The notes under the pieces were generated by a model that saw only the letters and a program-made list of their open reading frames with translations, did not search any database and was not told the origin of the DNA. A program made the position numbers and the translations under genes. From NCBI GenBank assembly GCA_018287875.1, contig JAGVVL010000022.1, positions 1,426,001-1,490,000 of the forward strand: 64,000 nucleotides of DNA. The letters are read 5' to 3'. Positions 57,101 to 64,000 of the stretch are shown here, piece after piece. The DNA is from Nigrospora sphaerica (Eukaryota; Ascomycota; Sordariomycetes; Amphisphaeriales; Apiosporaceae). Numbering within the stretch: position 1 is the first letter of the stretch; the number at the start of each line of letters is the position of its first letter.

Positions 57101-60051
57101 GCACCGGAGACACTGTCTTGATGAATGCGGTACACCAGAACCACCCGGGACTGTTCAAGCTGCTGCTTGAAAGAGGCGCAGATGCCCGTTTGCATTGCGA
57201 CCAAGAACGTACTGTTTTGCACCAATTGGCTTTCAAGAAAGGAGAAGGGTGGAAACCTCTGATACCACTTCTTTGTGCTCAAGGGGCAAACCTGGAAGCG
57301 CTAGAGGAGGATGGACTGACTCCTTTGCTTATGACGGCCCATACGGATAATGCAGCTGCTCTCCAGGCCTTCTTGGACCTGGGTGCAAATGTCTCTGCCA
57401 CCGACACATTTGGCCGCAATATCCTACACATTTGCGCCAAGTTCGGCAGTCACAGGGTCATCGACGTGCTTCTGAAGCGCCCCGCCTCCATCATGGCGAC
57501 CGTGAGCGAGCTAGCACTGGGAAAGGACAGGCAAGGGCAGTCGCCACTGCATCTAGCCGCCGAGGAAGGGCAACTAAGCACGGTAGAAGTCCTTCTATCC
57601 TCTGGACTACCAACCATGGACTTCGAGGCTGCCGATGGGCGATGGCCCGTTCACTATGCTGCAGGAGGGGGGGCACTCAAAGTCCTGAGAGCCTTAGTCA
57701 ATCTTGATGCGAAGAATGCTGGTCGAAAGGCCGCAAAATCGGGTTACACGCCTTTGCACTTTGCGGCTTACCATGGCCACACTCATGTGGTCGAGTATCT
57801 CCTGTCGATTGGGGCCGAAATCAACTCGGTGAGCCAAGTTCTTGGTGAGACACCTGTGCTCAGCGCGATAAAGGGCTACAAAACTGCGACTGCATTGGCG
57901 CTTCTCTCCCATGGAGCGGATGCTCGCTTGCAGGATAGCGAAGGGGACGCCGCTTTGGATTACGCAGCGATATTTGACAACGAGGTTGTGATCCGTTTCA
58001 TGCTTGACCCGGCTTCAAAGTATTCGATCGACCGGGATCAACGACTGCGGACATTGCTTTGTGCTGTTCGATTCCAACACGTGGAAGTCGTCGATTTGCT
58101 ACTTCCTCCAGCCAAAGATTCCGACTTTCTTTCAGAGATCGAAAAGTCATCCTGTGGCGAAGATGCAGTAGCGGCAGGCGACATCGAAACATTTCAATTG
58201 TTAGTGACTTTCTGTCCTTCATTGCTGCACGCTATCGGCAACTTGGGGGAGAATTGGCTCCATCTAACTGCGGCCAAAGGACATACACAATTCATCGAGT
58301 ACCTTTGCGAAGAGGGCCTCGACCTCGAAAAGGAAGATCATTGCTCCCAGACCCCATTGATCTGGGCTGCGAGATCGGCAAGTACCGGTACACTCCTTGC
58401 TTTGTGTCGCAGAGGGGCCAAAGTTGCCCATAGCGACTCTTTTGGACGTACCGCCCTACATTGGGCAGCCATCTATGGCCATGGAGACACTGTCAAGCTT
58501 CTGATACGACATGGGGCCGACCCATACGCACGAGACCAAGCCGGGCTACTCGCGTTTGACTATCTTGGCCCTGCGCAGCTTGTTTCGGTTGCTGGTCAGC
58601 ACACTATCAGCCCGCCTCCCTGCGCCACCGACAAAATCCTGTCTCAAAAAGCCATTGCTTCTATTGCGCGACGGGTATTGCAGCTAAGCCTACCAGACGT
58701 CACGGCACAGCGACGCGAATGCGTGTTGGTGCTATACCACATCTTTGCAAAGCTTCGACATTTCAGAGAAGCTTTTTGGGTTATGAGAGACAGGTCATTT
58801 CCGCGTCTCGTGTGCGGAATGTGTAGGAGTATAGTGCAAGGCTCATCGAGCCACTGCACGGAGTGCAGTGAGACGGGAATCTGCTCCTCGTGTCGGACAT
58901 GCTTCTTTACGACCGGCACCTCACGACTCCCACGGAAAGTAAGTGGGATTGAAATCCAGGAGAAAAAGCTGCGCCCGGTCCAGAGAGCTCTTTTTCGTGC
59001 TGCTAATTATGGTGCGGTCACAGTGTTGGAAGCTCTGGAGAGTGACAAGGCACTCGACGTGACATTCGCGCGATTGTCAGATCTCTATAGGGCATGGCAG
59101 ACTGCCCATGGCCTGGAAGACCATACCATAACAAAAGAAGCGTTGATGCCAGGCTGGCAATTGATATGCATTCTTGATGACCTTCGGGCTTTCCGGGCGA
59201 ACAAACAAAAAGACCTGGGAGATGCTAATCACGAGAACGAATCAGATCCCAGACTTTCACAGGACAACATAAGACCCATCGGAGAACGGTTGCAAAATCT
59301 ATTCTGGAATTATCCTCCGGGCGAGATATACTACAAGTCAAAATGCACTGGTCATGAGTATCTCGACGTACCTATGGTGGAAGAGCTTCCAGCGGCGGAA
59401 AAAGCTTATTTCGACGAGGACGGCTATCTTACAGCCAGTTTCTTCGACATGCTTGAAAAGAAGTACAGCACTGACGAGGTCATATGCATTTTGGGCGAGG
59501 ACGAGACATCCGATCGGTCAATCCCAACGGACTCGGACCACGAAGATTTGCGAATCAGCCTAGCGGAAAACAATTTCGACTCTCTGGACGAACAGGAACC
59601 GGTACACCCAAGCGAGGATACCGACGAAAACTCTTCTGATGTATTCGAAGACGCGCTTGAAGAGCAGCCAAATCATCCCGAACAAGTGGCCGCGGAAGAT
59701 TCGGATAATGACGACGCCTCTTCAGACATCTCTGTCTCCACAGCGGCCTCGGGAAATTCGGATGATGACGACGCTTCTTCAGAAATTTCCGTCTTCACAG
59801 AAGTGGGAGAGGAGTTACTCATATTCGAAGACAAAGCGCGCGGCCGGATCTGGAAAGAATGCAACCCCGACTTCGATTTCGACCAGTTCAGGAACACTCT
59901 CTTGGGGAGGATGGAGGAGCTCGGCCCCGATGATGGCGGACGGGAGATGCGGAGGAAGAAAATGGTGCTGGAGACGGCGTGGGCTTTGGCGCAAGCCTTT
60001 GCTTTCGAGGACGAGACTCACTTCCCGGCCCTGGCCGAGTACCTGGATTGA
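54154..60051 (+). CDS. STAND/NLR-like protein: N-terminal helical domain, NACHT, ankyrin repeats, zinc-finger-like segment
   Basis: Exon 1 54154-54320 and a 51-bp intron (GTAAGC, CACTAAC, CAAG) lead to exon 2 from 54372. The open frame then changes twice: near 54575, after LVQLFEF, coding moves by one base, and near 55100 it returns to the first frame, which runs open to 60051. Total about 1.95 thousand residues. The N-terminal part (IWAESVESM, SDALNAVYPPAGMILGGISF) resembles the Goodbye-type domain of fungal STAND proteins. NACHT has Walker A GKAGSGKS (55297-55320) and Walker B FIVVDGLDEW (near 55660). About a dozen ankyrin repeats follow (57004-58563), then a Cys-rich ZZ-like segment (CGMC...HCTECSETGICSSCRTC, from 58812) and an acidic Ser/Asp tail. 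Such proteins sense ligands and trigger responses in fungal non-self recognition. Frame changes may be real decay or assembly errors. Confidence 0.85.
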
Positions 60052-60273
60052 GGCATGGTTAAGGTTCTCTTCGATTCCACATGGGCAATGTGCACTTACA
60101 GGAGATAGGGAACCACAGGTGTTTGTGGATTTTAGTGACGATAAAATTTTCTCTCCCTCCCCTTTCTTCCCCCTCTGTTACCCCTATCTCCCCTCCCTTT
60201 GCCCTAAATTTCTGTTCTATAGATTCGCTAGTACTTGGTATCCTTTAGACTTGCACAACGGGAATCCCCTTTA

Positions 60274-61278
60274 CTAAAAAGGGCTATGGATATTCGTACT
60301 TACATCGTAACCCATTCGGCCCACAAAAGCCCACTCGTTTTCTTTGACGAGCCATTTTAAATAATCCGAGACCCTCTTTGCCCTCCTCGGATTGAATGGG
60401 TGTGTCCGAACGCATTTCAGCACCTGATCGGTCCCTTCGGGCACCATAAAGGGGCCTGCACCTCTACGTGCTCTGAAGCTCCAGGGCAGCTCTCCGTTAT
60501 CATTTGCTTGATTCCCTAAGGCGGCTTGCCGGGCCTCGCGATCTTTCCACAGGGTAAAACCGGCTTCCGTATGCTTTCCCCAGTACTCGTTGTCGGTGTC
60601 CGCTTTTTCCGCAACGCATAGATCCACACTCCAGCCGGTACGGGGGCGAAACCGGGTCGCTATGAGGCCCTTCCAACTGGAAAGGTCGTCGGGGCCGCGA
60701 ACCGGTTCGTAGGGCGCCGTCGCCGTGTGAACCCAATACCCGGGACAGCCACGCCGCGGTTTACTGAGGACGACGCGAACTTCCCTGAAACCTTCGGCTT
60801 CGAGCAGGGAGCCGATGAGGGAACCCAAGTACTCCCCGTGGTCTTCCCACCCGTGCCAGGGCTGGTACAGTTCCAGCGAGTCCAGCTGCAAGCCGGGAAA
60901 CAGCCCCAGCAGCGTAGTGACGTTGAACTCGTAGACGTCGTTGGTCATGAAAGAGGTGCGCGCGGACGGCAGCTCGAACGAGAACAGCGTGTATCCCACG
61001 CGAAGGCATCGGAGCTGGCGAATCTGCACGGGCGACAGCCTCGAGAGGAAGCGCAGCATGTCCTTGGCCCCGGAGCAGCAGACCCGGGCGTGGCGGAGGA
61101 CGAGCGGGCTGGCCTCGGCGTGAATTTGGCGATTCGTAAGCAAAATCGCCAGGCGGGGATCCCAGGGGCTGTCTTCACGGCAGTACTGTGGCTCGGCCGA
61201 GTCGAAGACCATGGTCCGGAACAACTCCGCGTAGACGAGATCTCGGAGCTCCCGGGCGAGGCCAAGAAGGGCAGACAT
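60274..61278 (-). CDS. unrecognised single-exon protein (F-box/2EXR-like style)
   Basis: 334 residues from ATG 61278 without an intron. The opening LARELRDLVYAELFRT followed by LAILLTNRQIHAEASPLVLR is the pattern of the many fungal proteins that begin with LP-x-E-L-R-x-x-I/V-Y and contain a TNRQIHAEA-type helix. They are often annotated as F-box-like or 2EXR-domain proteins and act, if at all, in substrate recognition. The rest is mixed alpha/beta with Trp/Tyr-rich stretches; no catalytic motif is seen. It converges with the STAND gene, with only about 220 bases between the stops. Function unknown. Confidence 0.75.
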   Translation of the reverse strand: MSALLGLARELRDLVYAELFRTMVFDSAEPQYCREDSPWDPRLAILLTNRQIHAEASPLVLRHARVCCSGAKDMLRFLSRLSPVQIRQLRCLRVGYTLFSFELPSARTSFMTNDVYEFNVTTLLGLFPGLQLDSLELYQPWHGWEDHGEYLGSLIGSLLEAEGFREVRVVLSKPRRGCPGYWVHTATAPYEPVRGPDDLSSWKGLIATRFRPRTGWSVDLCVAEKADTDNEYWGKHTEAGFTLWKDREARQAALGNQANDNGELPWSFRARRGAGPFMVPEGTDQVLKCVRTHPFNPRRAKRVSDYLKWLVKENEWAFVGRMGYDVSTNIHSPF

Positions 61279-63485
61279 GATTCGCACTTCTTAAGTGGTC
61301 GTATGCCTGTGCTGATGAGATATGAGAGGGAACTAGGGTAATGAGGGCGAGCATCTGAAATACCCCGCTCCCTGTAGATGTGTCAGCGGCTTGCCACGCC
61401 GCCACGGTACTTGTGTTGCGCCACCCGATATGGGAGTTCTACATGGTGAAAATCATGTCTCCAGGAGAGGAAATTGACCGCGCCATGGCGCTCGACTTGC
61501 CTTGAAGGGGCCGCAGTCGGCTCGACATCGGCTCTTTTATTCGTCTTCGTCCTTTCTTGGCAGAGGATCCTCGGCGAGCAGCGAAAGATTCCCATCCTCT
61601 CCATGTGGATTTTCCCACCAATATGGACCATCCCAATATGGAAGACGTCACAGCATGAGGCTATTCACAGTTGCCTGCAATAGCCCGCCGTGTCGCGTGG
61701 TTCCTCCACATACTAAGGATTCGCCTGGACAGGGGCCCTGGTGCTGCTTTATCTACTACTCTACCTGCAGACGGATTTCTTCGTTGTCTCCCGAAGGGTA
61801 ATTTGAACTCTCGATTCCCACGACTTGGTGCGAGAGATCATCCTCTCTATGGTCATTTTTGGGCTTCAGACCGTCGAGAGATCGTAGGGAAGAAACGCCA
61901 CAGACGTGCTTCTTTCTTAGTCAACCCCAACAACTTAATTACGTAGCTATGGCTCCAACTTAAGGTACCTATTTGCGATAGTAGGGAAGGTAGTCGTGAA
62001 CCCGTGCGGCCCATCAAGGGCGAGGCCGTCAAGTAGGTTCAAAGTCGTCCGATCTTGTCGGAAGACTGCGTCTCGCCCTTGGACACTCGTATATATATAT
62101 CTTTGATCACGAATGGTGGCCAAGTCAGTGGGCCGTGATGTTGACATGCGGAGGACGTCGATTTGGCTTCAGGGGCTGAGAAGTACCTACGCCACGCCAT
62201 AAGTACCCCAGAAATAAAGAGATAGAGGGAATCTCCTCCTTATATCCCAACACGCCCAAGAGATGCACACCTTAGCCTGAACCTTAGATACACGAACCAC
62301 ACAATGGACAGCGTCACAGAAATGGAGGCTCAAGAGAACTTGTTGCCCAGGAATCATATCTGCAGATACCGTAGTATACTTGGAGTAAGTGACCGATCTG
62401 CCTCTCGCGAACCAATCTGGCTCAATCGCCTTCGTTGACGACCAGTCACAAGATCAGGGTAATAAATAAAGCCAAGGCGTCGCATAAACGAAAGCCAGCC
62501 AGACCCCCATGGCTTGTAGGTCCAGCGGTCTGCGCGTACTGTTTGGCAAACCACCAGTTGAAAGGCCACAAAGCCGGAGGTTGCAGCACTGAGAGCAAGC
62601 CCCAAATCCTTGAGCCGCAAGCCAGGAAAGGGGAATTTTCGAGGAGAAAATGGGCACGAACGCCGCCCACCGCGCCGCCGCGTCTTCCGTGACAAGCGGT
62701 GGCGTTTTGTCGGCCAATGGACCCATCACCTGCCTGGTCCCGGAAGTCCGTGACCGGGATCTTGGTGGTGATCAGACAAAACTGCGCGCCGGACCAGGTG
62801 TAAGCCCGCGGCATCGAGTACGGCGGGCCAGGGTCGCGATTTCAAGCGTGGCCTGGCCGTTGAGCACTCCGTTGGACGCGCAACGAGGGGCCAGGAGCTC
62901 GCTGCTACCGATGTCGGTGTAGGCGGGGATCTCGGCGGCGAGGAAGGCCGGCTCGGGGAAGACACAGAGGATGAAATTTGTTGGCCAGCGTGAGGAGCAT
63001 GCCGGGTACCAGGAGGTCGAGCGTAAGGCATAAGGACCTCTGGAAAGGTCGGGACGAAGGCCTCGCGCGAAGGGGACCTGCATATATAAGGGGGGACCAG
63101 AGGACCCCTTGAAATGGGAAAAAGCCCCCTTATACTTCCGTATATCGGTTCATCTCTCTCGCAGCTGTTCTGGTTGCCGATTTTCGAGACGAGGTACACG
63201 AGCCAGACGTACAGGGCTATGATGGGGAGCTTGGCCGCCATGCTGGACGTCGGGGTCTTGCCGCCCGGCCGCGTCCCGACGAGGTGCCGGCCACGTTGTA
63301 CAGAACGCTCTAGGCCAGCTGGGTCGGGATTTCGTTCACTGTGAAGAGCGAGGGTTTATGTGTGAAACTTAGTTTGTGAGACAAATCCCAATGTTTCATT
63401 CGATTCACGTCAAGTGAAGCATATTGTTCAACAAGTTGGACCATTATTTTTCTGAATAGACTCTTCCTCCTCGGACCATGTAAGA
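61279..63485. other. intergenic with a possible degraded gene
   Basis: The first 1.1 kb shows nothing. The part 62446-63241 holds fragmentary coding-like frames on the minus strand (see the separate entry). Confidence 0.4.
62446..63241 (-). pseudogene. possible degraded P450-like gene fragment
   Basis: The minus strand has a start with a hydrophobic anchor (MAAKLPIIALYVWLVYLVSK), then in another frame FPEPAFLAAEIPAYTDIGSS and NGQATLEIATLARR, and in a third frame WSGAQFCLITTKIPVTDFR. The order (anchor, FPxP block, an L/I-rich helix ending in Arg, then an A-Q-F/L-I-T-T stretch) recalls the N-terminal quarter of fungal cytochrome P450s, but frames change and no heme-binding Cys motif exists. 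It may be a relic or a wrong reading of noise. Confidence 0.25.
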
Positions 63486-64000
63486 TTATTGGTCGGGCTC
63501 TGTAGTTTGGATCAAGGATCTCCTGACTGTGATCCACGCCCGTGAAGGTTTCGTGGGCTCCATCGTGGTGGCGGTTGGAGCTTTATTCGACTGGAAACTC
63601 GTGCCGTCTTCCCCTCCCCAGAGCGAGCCCGGCAGGCGGCTCACTTCTCCATGCGCCCCTGCCTCATCTTCGTTCTGACTTTCTGCTACGTCAATGTGAT
63701 CGATGACAGTGGTCACCCCTATGCCGCGATGGCCGTAGTCACACAGGCTGATGCCTTCTTTGTGGGTTTCCCAGGAAGATCCCGCTTTTTTGAAGGGGTG
63801 TTGACGAATGGAAATATTTCCCACCCGGTGGTCGGCGGCGTCTTCGCCGAACCATTTCCGAAGGAGGGGTCGCAAGCTCGCGGTTGCTGCGATTATGATG
63901 GCAAGGCCGATTTCTATGGTGGACCAGATGCTGACGTCCGTGCTGGTATACAGGAGATCCTTGACGTCGGCGAGGGTGTAGAGATAACGGGTACGGACTA
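63486..64000 (-). CDS. rhodopsin-domain integral membrane protein, C-terminal part only
   Basis: The minus frame enters from the right edge and stops at 63486, giving the last 171 residues. It contains RYLYTLADVKDLLYTSTDVS, IWSTIEIGLAIIIAA and LRPLLRKWFGED, the signature end of the seventh-helix region in the fungal rhodopsin-domain (SAT4/PTH11-like) family. About 125 hydrophilic residues follow as the cytosolic tail. It is the second member of the family in this window (the other is at 25167-26575), but the two tails are unlike, so they are not recent copies. The start, most helices and any introns lie outside the window. Confidence 0.85.
   Translation of the reverse strand, partial: VRTRYLYTLADVKDLLYTSTDVSIWSTIEIGLAIIIAATASLRPLLRKWFGEDAADHRVGNISIRQHPFKKAGSSWETHKEGISLCDYGHRGIGVTTVIDHIDVAESQNEDEAGAHGEVSRLPGSLWGGEDGTSFQSNKAPTATTMEPTKPSRAWITVRRSLIQTTEPDQ

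Overview
The window is nuclear DNA from a filamentous ascomycete. The signs are short introns of about 50-130 bp with GTAAGT-like donors and CTAAC/CTGAC branch sites, a fungal HMG-CoA reductase, HET-domain genes, a NACHT-ankyrin receptor gene, rhodopsin-domain membrane proteins and a LINE whose open frames are broken only by stop codons, as expected from repeat-induced point mutation (RIP). This fits Pezizomycotina, most likely Sordariomycetes; I cannot name the species. Exon limits come from splice signals and frame continuity only.

Left part (1-26.6 kb) is mostly core or secondary-metabolic. In order it holds a FAD monooxygenase cut by the window edge (-), a small one-pass membrane protein (-), a small AT-hook protein gene with two related first exons (+), a tRNA-Trp (-), an unrecognised 644-residue protein with a C/H-rich segment (+), a nicotinamidase (+), HMG-CoA reductase behind a 3.7 kb upstream region (+), a secreted type-B carboxylesterase (-) and a five-exon rhodopsin-domain protein (-).

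From 26.6 to 32.2 kb is a gene desert. At 32.2-38.8 kb lies a HET-domain gene (-) split by a 4.85 kb Tad/I-like LINE inserted in the opposite direction. A 14-bp target duplication flanks the element, and the two gene halves are in the same frame across it. Then follow a GST (+), a small secreted cysteine-containing protein (+), a two-exon 89-residue gene (-), a Clr5-domain protein (+), a second HET-domain gene, apparently intact (-), a large STAND protein gene with NACHT, ankyrin repeats and a zinc-finger-like segment (+) whose N-terminal part changes frame twice, an unrecognised single-exon gene (-), a possible degraded P450-like remnant, and the 3' part of another rhodopsin-domain gene (-) cut by the right edge.

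The right half therefore looks like an accessory region rich in self/non-self recognition genes (two HET genes and one NLR-like gene within 28 kb), with transposon damage. The left half holds isoprenoid and sterol (HMGR) and NAD salvage (nicotinamidase) functions. No CRISPR, operon or prokaryotic features are present.
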